64,000 nt of DNA from Eumeta japonica. Taxonomy: Eukaryota > Arthropoda > Insecta > Lepidoptera > Psychidae. The notes beneath the pieces are model-generated. The model saw only the letters and a list, made by a program, of their open reading frames with translations, did not search any database and had not been told where the DNA came from. Where the stretch lies: positions 1 to 64,000 of the forward strand of contig BGZK01001594.1 in NCBI GenBank assembly GCA_005406025.1, in the 5' to 3' direction. Each line of letters begins with the position of its first letter. Positions within the stretch are counted from its first letter, which is position 1. Both the position numbers and the translations under genes were made by a program. Shown here piece after piece: positions 24,474 to 36,384 of the stretch.

Positions 24474-25120
24474 TTAATGTCTGTTGTTTCGAGTAATTCC
24501 TGCAATATGGTAAAATAAATATATTTCAATTCTTCGTTTCGTACTGAAACCGTATTTTACATTTGTACTTGAGAATTTTATACAATTTGTCTTAATTTCA
24601 TTAAAAAGTAGGTTATTTGCAGTAAACCATTTATCTACCTTAGGGGTAGCATTGTTCATATTGACTTAAGCGCGTTGTTGTCTTTGAACTTTGAATAAAA
24701 AAAATGTAATTTGAAATCAGTAATATCTAATGAACATTCTAAACAAAGCTAGGTAAGTCATTTATACAGACTAAAAATAGGAAGGGACCAAGAATTCATT
24801 CTTGTAGTACACTCACGTGGACTATAGCTTCAGATGATTTCATGCAATCGATATCAACCCTCTAAACTTTGTTACTCAAATATGATTTCAGTAAGCCGAA
24901 TGGCTGGTTTGTTACTCAGTGATGATGTAGTTTCTCGATCAGAGTTTCATGAAAAACACAATAGAATGCCTCGGTGAGATTGCAAAATACGCCAACGCAT
25001 CTCACAAACTTCCGAAATACATTGTGTAGATTCAACATTAGCATCGATTGTTGAGTGACTCCAAGTAAAACCGAATTTTTATTAGACATTAATTTATTAC
25101 TATAAAGATATACTAGCAAC
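24474..25120 (-). mobile_element. Degraded LINE (jockey/CR1 group), reverse-transcriptase fragments
   Basis: Two minus-strand pieces belong to one reverse transcriptase. The 25119-24916 piece reads GVFCNLTEAFYCVFHETLIEKL, an eroded form of the fingers/palm motif (L.DLSKAFDCVNHE.L..KL) in which the first catalytic Asp is lost. The 24659-24474 piece reads KVDKWFTANNLLFNEIKT, matching the block after the FADD motif. The segment between them is rearranged. The copy is dead. Confidence 0.65.
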
Positions 25121-25815
25121 TTATTTAGTATTAAAGTTTTTCGAAAAATTTACTAAGTGTTGGTAGTATAGATATAGAGCTAAAGTTTTTAGAGTTTGAT
25201 GTACTACCGTCTTTTAATAAAAGAATTCTCTTTCATAAAATCGGAAAACACTCCTTCATCTCATCACTTTTTAAAGATGAACGCCAAATGTGGCGCAATT
25301 CAATATACATTTACAATAGTAATGGAAAGGAAATACCATATAGATCAGCAGTCCTCTTCATGTCTAACGATTTAAATGTCAGAACTCACATATTTTAATT
25401 TTAAACTAATAAACTACACATTGAAATATTTTACGACGGCAATGATTCGACAAGAGCGGGAGGTGCGTCAAGAGACCTGGTGGTTGAGACAGGAAAGTTA
25501 GTAAAGGATTCTACGAAGGCCTTAGAAAATTCTATGTCGTTATTCAAGGTTTTGTCATCTGACTTAAGTTTAAAGTCAATAACTCTGCCATTAAATTTTC
25601 CAGTCTCGTTCTCTGTGCCACCCCAAGTCGTTTTCGCTATTTTGTATTTTATTATTGACGTGCTTGGTTTTAACCGTAATGTGAATATTGTACTATAGGA
25701 AAATATATCAAATCGCAGGGAATTTTTATGTAGTCAAGTATAATCACTTAATACATAGGTCAAACTGAAAGTCCTTAGAAAATGAAAAACTGAGTAAACT
25801 AGCAAGTTACTTTTA
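25121..25815. other. Non-coding spacer
   Basis: A 72-residue ORF at 25480-25698 (+) has no recognisable motif. Nothing else is seen. Confidence 0.35.
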
Positions 25816-25899
25816 TCATTATGGTGTTTCAAAATAGTGTCCGTTGAGATCGATACTTAGGGGTCGTTTCGACTCCCTTTTCATATGGAGCCACTAATT

Positions 25900-26650
25900 T
25901 CTCGGCGCTCGTATGCTACTTTTCTCGAAGTTTTTTTTTTTTATTTAAAGAAATAAATAAAAATCGCATGGCACGAGGTCGGGGCTGTAATGCGAGAGAG
26001 CCGCGGGTATTTCTATACCTAACATCCCCAAATAGTTAGTTGTTTGTCTGACAGTAGGTGGTGAGGCATTGTCATGAAAACGGAGAATCTTACCGAAACA
26101 AGAAACAAACAATTTTAGTACCAATCTGCGCTGCTGTTCTTTATCTTTAAAAATAATGACGTGTCATTCCAAAGAAAGAGGCAACATCTTTCCTATGGTT
26201 CGATCTCGTTTTACTTTAGTAAGAACACATTGCGCATACTGTCTTTTGGTTTCGGGATTGTAACAGTAAATCCAGCCTTCGTCACCTGATTTCCTGACCG
26301 CTAAATAATCATGAAAAATTTTATGCACTAAACTGATACCGATGCCTAAGCTTGTCCGCATCTGCTGGTTGGTCACTCTTTTGTCAGCCTCTATCATGAG
26401 CTGGACAGCATTGATATTGTCTTCGGTCGTCGCCGTAGAAGGATGTCCGTCATACAGATCGTCAGTTAGATTAGTGCGACCACGTTTGAACTACTTAAAC
26501 AAGTCATAAACAATAAACAGAGTTCGGTTCAAGCTCCTTAGCTTCATCATGATAGGCCAAGCGAAATCTGTTATAACTTTTTTGTAGGCTTAAATTGCAA
26601 TGAAAGTCATAGAAAATCATTGAACGAAAATTTTCTCCCGTTAAACTCAT
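25900..26650 (-). mobile_element. Mariner (Tc1/mariner, D34D type) transposase pseudogene
   Basis: The minus-strand translation starts at 26650 with MSLTGENFRSMIFYDF and continues through GRTNLTDDLYDGHPSTATTE, then IEADKRVTNQQMRTSLGIG (helix-turn-helix region). It jumps from LAVRK straight to SGDEGWIYCYNPETKRQ, so several dozen residues before the first catalytic Asp are deleted. FHDNASPPTVRQ and HYSPDLVPCDFYLF supply the second and third acidic positions. There is an in-frame stop after NSVYCL and frame changes later, so it is inactive. Confidence 0.9.
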
Positions 26651-26959
26651 GTCGATGTAAGACAGAAAATTTTCTTTTTATCGTTAAATTTTAGAAACTA
26701 ATGATAGACGAATACAATATATGTTTATAATAAGTTTGGCAATGAGTTCCATTTTTTAAATTGAAATATGTTTTATTATTTTACAGTACCTAAGTGGTCA
26801 ATTGTAATAATTTTAAGTGTTACTTACGAATGTACTTATACATAGACATGTGTTATCGCTAAAGCCTTCAATGGAATCACCGAATAAAAAAGAACAAACA
26901 TTCGCTGAAATTCAAAACCTACAACACAATAGAGAAAGTTACACTAATTTATTACATTA

Positions 26960-27196
26960 GGTGTATGTCACAAATTGCTGTCCGACCACATCGCCACGAA
27001 GTAGTCATTTTAGCCTGTCGATGTCACAAGCATTGTTAATCGCCGTGAAAATGCGTCCACAGTAATCCACAGCTTGAGTCAAAGCTCGATGATTTAGCGC
27101 AGCAGCGACCGCAGAACGTGACGTGCGGCCGTCGTGCGTCAAGCGAGTGCCTAGGACCGTATGCCCCTCAGCACCTAACATGACTCTGTGGAGCAC
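26960..27196 (-). other. Unrecognised ORF in a GC-richer block
   Basis: A 63-residue minus-strand frame in an isolated CpG-rich block, with balanced composition including GRTSRSAVAAALNHRALTQA. No domain is recognised, and no convincing splice sites or partner exons are seen. It could be an isolated exon, a transposon scrap or chance. Confidence 0.25.
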
Positions 27197-30100
27197 TAAC
27201 TGTTAACATTTATGTGTCATATGAAGGTTGTGGCTATGGGTAAGGGACGACTTTATGATACATTTCTTTTTTCAATATTTCGACATTTTCCTCGTCGTAT
27301 TGTTTATTGTTTTGATGTCATTTCATTTTGAACTTAGGCTCACGAGAAATGTTTCGCTAAAAATTTATGAGTTCAGTAACAACATGTTGGCCCGATTACA
27401 GTGACTGTAGTTATGAATTTCATACTTTCCATCGTCCAACCTTTAGCCCGTGAAAGCCGCGCTCGTAATCGCAGACGTTGAACTACATTGTTAATACGGA
27501 TTCCATTTTACTTGAGTTTCAACCTCGCTTTTAAATTTAAATCCTATTCCTTCCCCCTTCTCGACAACTCTCCCGTTCTCGCTGTCGCTTTCCATTCGAT
27601 CCCGGACAGGCTCTTAATCGTAATCCTGGTTTCGGTCACATTCTTCATTCTGAACTCAGCTCGGCTCTCTATTTCGATATCTCTCCCTTTTTATTCTCTG
27701 TCCTGTTCTCAATAATATGGTAGATACGCTACAAGCGATAAATACAGCACACACTCAAATATGTAATTCGTTAAAAACTCATTCGGTCGTTACAAATTTG
27801 AATTAAGTTTAAATCACATTAGAATTATCAGTTCAAAAAACGTCAAGATGCTAATGAAGAATAATTTCAATATGAAACTAGTCCACAAACCAAATTTTAT
27901 GCAGATAGGCTTTCAGTTACAGAGTTAGTTACAATATTTTATTAAAAGAGATTGCGTTTGTTAAATGAACCATTCGTGGCGGGACTCCTTACTCGTCGTG
28001 CACCTATGAGTACCCCGATCTGGTTTTTTGTACAATGTACTCAAAATATATTCTCGAAGACGATGATCAACGGAGGATTTAAAAGTTACTAAACGTTTGT
28101 TTTACTGAAAGTTCCATATCTCGTCTTAAAGCGCTGTGGAAATGTATTGTTTTTTTTTTAATTTCTATAGTAGGAACCGATCCCAGTGCAAATATAAATA
28201 TTATTCTCTTTTCCTTGATTTCGAAAGGAACTGGCATAAAAAATTTAATAAAGCTCTATGCTAATTTATGTTTCGAACAGCAGATTGCTTTTGTATTAAA
28301 AACCTTAGATTATTTATTTTCCTTTTACACTTTTTCAGCATTGTAAAATGCTTTTTTGAGAAATTGCATACATTTAATTTAATGAAAATAACAATCTTAA
28401 GGTTTTTTGTTATTTAGTAAATAGTGAATAATTCCTATGCATCATTTTTTTTAACATTTGTTTAATATTTTTTAAATAACATACTAAATCTACGAAAAAT
28501 ACTGAAATCGTAAAAGTTAATAATATCTACACGAAATATTAAAAATTTCAATTTCAATTATCGTTACTACAAAGAATTACATATTCTGGTCCTTTTTTTG
28601 GCCAAATTTTGGCCCTTTTTATTTGAAAATATATCTAAGACAGGAAAAAAAAGCAATAAAAGGCATAGACAGTATAAAGCACACTTGTAAGACCGATGTG
28701 AGTTGTCTTGTAAATTATGAATGTACTCGTATCAATGTGTTTATGTACAACTTTTTAAATACAACTATATAAATTTTAAACATTGTATAATGTCAATTTT
28801 CTGATCTATTTCGAAGTTACATTTTTCGAAGCAATCATCCTACCATTCTGGGTCACGCACAAAATGGTTAAATGTCATTGTGGATTGTATTAAAACGGTT
28901 CTACTACACTTACCTTTATTCACAACTAATCATGCTTCGAAGTCGCAACCTTCGAATTCCACGATCTCTAATAAAAATGTTGTAAAAGAGCATTAGGATT
29001 TTGCAGGAGGATGACGCAAGAATAAAATAACATTCTTTCAGAGTACGTCCACAACCGCACATCTGCATAGACAGGTTTCGTTTTATTTTCATCTTTCTGG
29101 TTTTATCATTCTTTGTTAATAAACTCGTACATTCAGCAACATTGTCTGACAGTTTTATTATTACTTTTAATTTTGTTTAATTCAACAGATTTTCTAATAA
29201 GAATATATTTTGAGAAAAATTGTGGCCGTATTTTATTACAAAAGTATATAATTTAACGTTTAGTTATTATAAATAATACTTTTTAAAATACTAAGCTTAA
29301 TTTGATTGAATTTTTTCTGTACGTCGCCATTTACGTTCTCTGTTGGTAATAGTAAATATACTGTCTATACTCTTCTTATGTGAAGCGTTAAATAATGATC
29401 TACTTTACCGCTAGGTGGCGGTATATCGTAATTCTGTAAGAAAATATTGTTGCGTCATCTGTTAGCATATTTTATCCTTAACTCATAAATTTCATGTACC
29501 TTGTGTTAAATTATATTACTAGATGGCTATAATTATAAATTAATTTTTGGGTACATGGTATATATTTAATTAAAACTATTTTTTAATAATTAGATTAGTA
29601 CCGCAATGTACAATTAACATGTCGATCTTTTATGAAATTGGCCTTCAATACCATATTGAATTCTTGTAGGTGAGAGAGCTATCTATAAAAATTTAAGATA
29701 TACAGTGAAATACAAGACCAAAGTACACGGTGAAATTGGATCAAAGTACTAGGGAAGATTTAAAGACATGGGAAGATAAAATATGAGTAATACAGCTTTA
29801 CATAGTACCTATGTCGATGGCAAACATTGTATTAGTGATGTTTGAAAAAAAGCGATGTCGACCATCCTCATTTCTATGATACATCATGTCTACAATTTAA
29901 AACAAAAAAAAAAAAAACTATCTGTGGAGTGCTGCGTATTAAAGTAAATGTTTAAAGAAAATAATTGCAAGGAGTACCCACTGAAAAAACTGCGGCGACA
30001 CTCGAATACAGAAGACTGACCATAATTCGGATTTTTTATACTAAAAAAAAATATTCAAAACATTATCATCCTTTTTTTTCATTACATGACAAAACAAAAA

Positions 30101-31384
30101 ACCACCGGTCCACCTTCTCAAAGTTACAGCCGCGTCAACTCAAGTACACCAAAAAGTTATGAAAACAAGTTAAATGAAACTGAAACAGAAATGAGTAGGT
30201 CCGGGCGGGCGGCCGGGGCTCTTTCTGCCGGTTAATATGAATTATTGAAATATTCCGGGCAATAAATAAAGTTCAACCTTCCACGGCTCGCCCTTAATTA
30301 ACGAACTTTTGCCGATTCGATAGAAATAATTTGGTAAGAAGAAGATTTCCTATTTACGTTTTATTTCGTTGCGCATTTCACTGTCTGTGAGTCGTGCGAC
30401 GTGGGAGTCGACGTGGCCGCCGCCGACTTTACATAACTGTAAAGATCCATCAAAATGATTTAGTTCTTCAGCTATTCAATTTTTCTACCTAACCCAGTCA
30501 AAGTAAGGTACAACCTGCAAAAAAAAACTATAGTTTTTTTCTTAACATATTGTAAATAAATTAAAAATTATTATAAGTTAAACATTAAAAAAACGCAGTT
30601 AGATGAAATTAGAAAAATACCTACTTTTGAAAAAAATAATGTCAAACTAAAGTGACAAGCGAGCTGCGCATCTATAATGATGTTAAAGAATGCCCATAAT
30701 TATTGGAATTTGTAAGAAATTAAACACAATTATCTGGAAGCATGAACGGTAAGCCGTAGCTCTGCATTTGATCAACGGTCTAGGTTTGCCGTGTTTCACA
30801 AAAGCACTACAAATGTTCAGGAGTATCAGTTCAGGCAATGTGGATGTGGGTGTTCAGAATGATGGAAATTTTCGTTTTCAATGAAAACAAAAGGCGAGGA
30901 TAAAATTATAAAATCAAACGGGTAGATATAGATTGAGTATGTAATTTTTTCAAAATCCATTCGCTTTCTTTCGAAAGAAGAAGAGAATCGCTTTGAGGAA
31001 CCATCAAGCGTCAAATGTTTTCAACAATATGTGATTTAATTTTTTTTTCATCTAGATATCTAATTTTATGAGTTTCAGATGAAAAAAGAATTTCTCGTGT
31101 TATGTATTCCGTCTAACAACATTTTGTTGCATGAGAGCTAAAGCATATTATATAACTAAAATATTTCTGTTTGTTATTAAAATTATGTTTCGTAAACAAT
31201 AAAATAATGTTTAATTTATGAGTACTTCATTTAATCGGAAATATACACTCAACTTATTGTGAAAAAGTTATTGTATTTGTTTATAAAAATAAATAAAAAT
31301 AAAAAAGCCTTTTATTTCTTGCTTTCATAATACAGTTATAATACACGCTTCCAAATTGTTCACAAATTTTGAATTTATTTTTAT
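27197..31384. other. AT-rich intergenic stretch
   Basis: No supported gene. Short features include paired stretches around 29405 and 33020 (CTAGATGGCG or CTAGGTGGCG cores), homopolymer A runs at 29900-29917, and a GC-rich patch at 30195-30240. Transposon relics too old to classify probably make up much of it. Confidence 0.4.
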
Positions 31385-31560
31385 TTCTAAGTTTTAAATT
31401 TAAAATTATAAAACTAAAATTTGAAAATTAAAATTAAAATTTTAAACTATAATTAAAAATAAAATTGTAAATTAAAATTATAAATTAAAGTTATAAATTA
31501 AAATAATAAATTAAAATTAAAATAATAAATTAAAAATTAAATTTTAATGTAAATTACACT
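31385..31560. repeat. AT-only low-complexity array
   Basis: Irregular tandem AAATTA/TAAAATT/ATAAATTA units with almost no G or C, about 175 bases long. Confidence 0.8.
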
Positions 31561-31826
31561 TTTTTTAAATAGATACAATAGAAATAATATGATTTGACCT
31601 TAATTTTATCGTCCTTAGTAAATAATTATTTATACATAATATAATTGATTCCATTTTATTTTAAAGATAATATGACTTAAAACAAATATCGATCATATAA
31701 TAATAATTCATAACCTCATCGTAATTTTTAGTTAGATAAATAATAAGTTTGGAATTAATGTTGTATGAATATAATATTAATATGTATTGATTTAATTAAT
31801 AAGATATATTCAAGGATTGTATTCTG

Positions 31827-34483
31827 TTAGCAAGAACCCTCTCCTTGAAAGGTGAAGGCCTCCTCCAGAGATGACCAGTACTCTCTATTCTCTGCGGCGC
31901 GTAACCATTGAGTACCTGCTACTTTAATGATATCATCTGCCCAGCGTGCATTTGGTCTTCCTCTTCTTCTCTGTCCTAGTGGGCCTATCCATTGCGTTGT
32001 TTTTCTAGTCCATCGATTGTCACTTAGCCTCGCTACGTGTCCTGCCCAACGCCATTTTAGCTTTTGCGAGTGGCTAAGAGCGTCAATGACTTTAGTTTTC
32101 GGTCTTATATCAGTATGGCGGATCTTTTGGATTTTCTTGATTTTCAGAATGCTTCTCTTCATACTGCTTTGGCAGGATGTAATTTTATTTTTTACTGTTC
32201 TAGTAAATTTCCATGTTTGGCAGGCGTATGTTAATGAGGGGAGTAGGCAGGTATTCATGACTTTTGCTTTCATCCGTATGGTCATATCGCTTTTGAGAAT
32301 TTCTTTGAGACTCCAGAACTTTTCCACGTGATGTTGACTCTTCTCTCTACTTCGAGTTCGTTATTTTGTTGATTCAATGAAATTTGTTTACCCAGATAGA
32401 TGTAAGCATTGACATATGTTAAGGATGAATTTTCCAGATGTATTGGGCTTTCAGTATGGTTTGTCATGATATTAGTTTTTCAGATTTATTTCTAAGCCCA
32501 CTTTATGACTTTCTTCGTGTAGAGTATTTATCATTTCTTGCAGTTGATTTGTGCTTTCTGAGAGTAGGACTATGTCGTCGGCAAATCTTAAGTGACTCAA
32601 GTAACGTCCATTTATATTAATACCAACTTTTTCCCAGTTTAGTTTGCCGATGATGGTCTGTTGGGTATTGTTGTCCTACCGCCACGTCGTCGTCAGTTTC
32701 AGCTGCTTAATTTCTTGTATGGCGATGGCCTGGATCGCACTTAGCCGTTCCCAAGCTAGAGAGAAACGGTAATACAAAACAGTGGAAAAGAATAGGAAAG
32801 AAAAAGGAACATACCACGGGAGAAGCGGCCTGGTCTCACTCACTGCGGGCGCGCCCTCTTCCCTTCCTCGTCCTGGTCCAAAGTCCTGATCACAGACTTG
32901 ATAAAAGCCGAAATTACGAAGAGTACACGAGCTGACTCAATGCCCGGGAGCCATCATATGCAATGCGTGACACGTAAAAAATTATATGCGCCGCGGCGTA
33001 TTAGCGAGCTGTATTGACCGCTAGATGGCGCTTCTTTTAGTTGCGGAGGTGTCGAGGAAAAATTGTGTGGAGGGATGTTTTAGTTCGGAATACTATTATG
33101 TCGTAACAATGGTCTCTAGCACCGTTATGAAGATAATTAGTGAGAGCGGGTCTCCCTGCCGTACGTACCCTTTACTTATTTGTATGGGTGGCCCTGTAGT
33201 CTCTAGTTTCACTCTACTAGTACTGTTATCGTAGATGTTTTTTATGACTTTTATGTAGTCTAGTGGCACTCCTTGTGAGAGTAGAGTTTCCCATATTGAT
33301 GAGTGGAACAGAGAGTCAAATGCTTTTTCATAGTTGATAAAGACAATATAGAGTGTTCTCTTGAATTATTGGTATTTTGTATCAGTATTTCTAGCGAATG
33401 TATATGATCCACAGTTGAAAAACCTCTTCTAAAGCCCGCCTGTTCAATAGGTTGATATTTCTCTGTGCTTTTTTTTTTTTCTCTATTATTGAGGAGAACA
33501 GTTTATATAGGGAAGGTAGTAGGCTTATCGGTCTGTAATTACCTATGTTATTTGGGTCTCCTTTTTTGTAAAGCAAGATAATATCAGACTCGGACCATTG
33601 ACGAGGGGTATGAGAGCTGTTCAGTATTTGATTAAACAGTGGAGTTAGTGGTTTCGCTAGATGCTCGCATCCAGTCTTTATGACTTCATTGGTGATCCCG
33701 TCGGGGCCTGGACTTTTCTCCGCTTTTAGAGATTTAATCCCTTTAATCACTTCGGATTCGTCTATGATTGCTCTTGCCTCTATTCTCTATATGTTCGGTA
33801 ATTCATATGTATATTGATTCTGTACGCTGTATAGTTTTTTTGTAAAAATTGGTTGCTAATTTCATAATTTCTGTTGTATTTGGAGTATTTTTTGTTTTGT
33901 CTTTCAGCTCTTCAATTCATGATTTATGTGTTTTCAGTTCCTTAAATGCTTTCCGACACTATTTGTAGTATTAAGGTGTTTTTAGATTATCCTTGTGCGG
34001 TACGCTTTATAGTCTAGATTGATAAGTTTACTAATGAGTTTGGAAAGTGCTTTTAATTCATTTTTCATGGCTCTTGATTTCGGTTTTGTCTTTTGTAATT
34101 CCTGTCTTCTGTAGATTAACGCCTTCGTGCGTGCTGATAGTGCTTGGTTTTTCCCTGGATTTGTATTGGATGAAACCTCATAAGCTTTTTCAGGCTGGCG
34201 TCTATTGCGTTTGTAATATCGTCGTAGTGATTATTGACGGTGTCCTCGTCCCTCCAGTACTCTAGTAGGCTTATCAAGCAACTTTCAGCTTTTGTTTATA
34301 GGTTTGCATTTCTTCTTCGTTATTTAATTGGGACCTAGGGCATTGGCCGAACTTGCACCGACTTTTTGTTTTGGGAAGAATGTTTAATGCTGCTCTCACT
34401 GCTATATGAAACGAAGGGTAAGTGACGTTTAAAACCTGTACATCATATATGATTTTGCGCACGAGAACAATTTTGCTATTAGA
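31827..34483 (-). mobile_element. RTE-type LINE, 5'-truncated and broken by an insertion
   Basis: The minus strand carries, 5' to 3': the end of an endonuclease region (about 34480-34270), reverse-transcriptase blocks SPGPDGITNEVIKTG and NNIGNYRPISLLPSLYKLFS (33750-33391), SKGYVRQGDPLS (about 33160), LSHLRFADDIVLLSEST (about 32590), and the C-terminal domain with CLLPSLTYACQTWKF, KWRWAGHVARLSDNRW and GRPNARWADDI (32327-31827). These are hallmarks of the RTE-like LINEs that are abundant in Lepidoptera. Frame changes are present, and 32676-33100 is foreign sequence. It cannot be mobile on its own. Confidence 0.85.
32676..33100. mobile_element. About 425-bp insertion inside the RTE element
   Basis: The LINE reverse transcriptase reads FITVLETIV just above 33100 and resumes with NTQQTIIGKLNWEKVGINI below 32676, where intact relatives have only a few residues between. 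The intervening DNA is GC-richer and unlike the LINE. It contains CGGGCGCGCCC and CCGCTAGATGGCGC. Its ends show no obvious target-site duplication or inverted repeats. The family is unknown; SINE or MITE is possible. Confidence 0.6.
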
Positions 34484-34901
34484 CCAAGAGCCAGCGACGG
34501 CCAGACCTTCGTTATTTTATAAAAGCTGAAAGTTTCTCTATGCATGTCCCCAACACAGATAAGAACGACCAGCGACTATAGAGTTTGGGTTCTGGTTACT
34601 TGCGGTAACAGATAGTAAAGGTGTATAAAATAGTACCTTAATTTCGTTAAAGTATAAAACTCAGTTTTTATATTTTCTTCGGATAACTTAAGAAAACACG
34701 TCATCCATTGCCAGACACTTATTACGGTTGCTACCTTGCCAGACACCCTGAACTTTAATAAATTATAATTGTACTTTCGTAATAGTATAAAGCTAAATTT
34801 TATATATATTTACTTGGGACCTATAAAAAATGTTACCTCAACAGCCGGACAGTTTTAATGGTTTTACACCTTGCCAGACACATTGAAAGTCCGCTATAGG
34901 C
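34484..34901 (+). repeat. Left terminal inverted repeat (418 bp)
   Basis: Pairs with 35968-36384. Differences are a handful of substitutions and short gaps, for example CTTGCGG versus CTTGCGC, so the arms have diverged little. Confidence 0.88.
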
Positions 34902-34974
34902 GCGAGCGCGTATAACAGCTGTTCAAGAGGGTGCGAGTGAGATAGGGCGCTTCGTCTAGTGCGATCTTTTATAT

Positions 34975-35043
34975 TAAGTTATTCAATCTTATATATTAAG
35001 TTATATATATTAAGTTATATATTAAGTATATATATATATTAGG

Positions 35044-35117
<74 letters not shown>

Positions 35118-35125
35118 TATATATT
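34975..35125. repeat. TA-dinucleotide microsatellite
   Basis: An uninterrupted TA run of about 70 bases at 35045-35114, flanked by TATATTAAGTTA units. It lies inside the inverted-repeat element just beyond the left arm. Confidence 0.95.
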
Positions 35126-35256
35126 AAGTTATCCAATAATAAAATAATTTTATTACGCTTATAGCCATCTTATAAAAAGTAAAAAATTTTATTTTAATAT
35201 TATAAAGTACAGAAAAAATTATTGGTACATGTAAAAAAAAATATTTAATTGTTTCT

Positions 35257-35967
35257 CTAATTTTCATCATTGTCGTCGATATTTTCATTTTCTTCATCAC
35301 TGTTACTCCAGTCAATGGCTTCATCGTCGTCAATATCGCCTTCTCCATCAGTTTCTGAAAAAAATAAGCAAGTTTATTGAATTATAAATAATTAAAAATT
35401 ATACAATAACTTGTCATAATAATTATATACCTGATTGAGTTTTGAGCGAATCACTGACATAACTTGGTAATTGATCCCCTTCAAACCATTTGAATTGGTA
35501 TTTTTGATCTTTCAATATCCAGCCATTATTGTCTGGTTGATATGTGGTTGGATTTTCAGATGAGCATTACTCCAAATGGTGCATATATAATTTGCTCGCA
35601 GAAATTGCTGCAATAGTTCGCTTTGCAAGGTGGTAGATTGCTAGCGTCAAAATTTCGCAACTTCTTTCGGTTAAAAGCTTCGTTTACATCGGAGACTGTA
35701 TACGAGTCAATGAATATTTGAAGTCTAGCGGCATCAACATCAATTACATTATGGACATTGTATACATTGCATATAAATCTCTGAATAATATTAAAGATGT
35801 TTTGTTGTTGATCTAAATTTTCAATTAATTCGCTGTTACCAAAGTTCTTGAAAGCTTCCTGGTACTCTGGATATTTTTTAATGTCTTGTATGGTTTTGAT
35901 TTTCCTTTTCTGAAGAATGCAGGATTAAAATCACAACCTGTGATGGCGTGAAATCCAGGTAAGCTCT
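35257..35967 (-). pseudogene. Transposon-encoded protein, C-terminal part, once spliced, truncated
   Basis: On the minus strand the text starts at the right arm with LPGFHAITGCDFNPAFFRKG, followed by KYPEYQEAFKNFG, ARLQIFIDSYTVSDVNEAFN, NYICTIWSNAHL, YQPDNNGW and YQFKWFEGDQLPSYVSDS. Three frame changes are needed. A 76-base intron (35430 to 35355, GTATAT...TTTTTTCAG) joins it to an acidic last exon, ETDGEGDIDDDEAIDW..., ending at TAG (35257). The G(F/L)HAxTGCD...F.GKGK pattern recurs in transposon-associated proteins of many animals and recalls the helix-hairpin-helix region of XPG/FEN nucleases. That link, and therefore an Academ-like origin, is inference. The N-terminal part of the protein is absent. 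Confidence 0.6.
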
Positions 35968-36384
35968 GCCTATAGCGGACTTTCAATGTGTCTGGCAAGG
36001 TGTAAAACCATTAAAACTGTCCGGCTGTTGAGGTAACATTTTTATAGGTCCCCAGTAACATATATAAAATTTAGCTTTTATACTATTACGAAAGTACAAT
36101 TATAATTTATTAAAGTTCAGGGTGTCTGCAAGGTAGCAACCGTAATAAGTGTCTGGCAATGGATGACGTGTTTTCTTAAGTTATCCTGAAGAAAATATAA
36201 AAAACTGAGCTTTATACTTTAACGAAATTAAGGTACTATTTTATACACCTTTACTATCTGTTACCTGCGCAAGTAACCAGAACCAAACTCTATAGTCGCT
36301 GGTCGTTCTTACCTGTGTTGGGGACATGCATAGAAACTTTCAGCTTTATAAAATAACGAAGGTCTGGCTGTCGCTGGCTCTTGG
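35968..36384 (-). repeat. Right terminal inverted repeat (417 bp)
   Basis: Reverse complement of 34484-34901. It ends outward with GTCGCTGGCTCTTGG. Confidence 0.88.

Larger units (their letters stand above)
34484..36384. mobile_element. DNA element with about 418-bp terminal inverted repeats
   Basis: The left arm at 34484-34901 is the near-perfect reverse complement of 35968-36384. It starts CCAAGAGCCAGCGAC and ends at an inner CCGCTATAGGC. Landmarks within both arms are AACGACCAGCGACTATAGAG, CCATTGCCAGACAC and CAACAGCCGGACAG. The 1.07 kb interior holds a TA microsatellite and a decayed minus-strand ORF that runs directly into the right arm, so the element is an internally deleted derivative of a larger one. 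The left end abuts the RTE endonuclease sequence, suggesting insertion into it. No clear target-site duplication (AGA on the left, GCG on the right). The superfamily is not certain. Confidence 0.85.
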
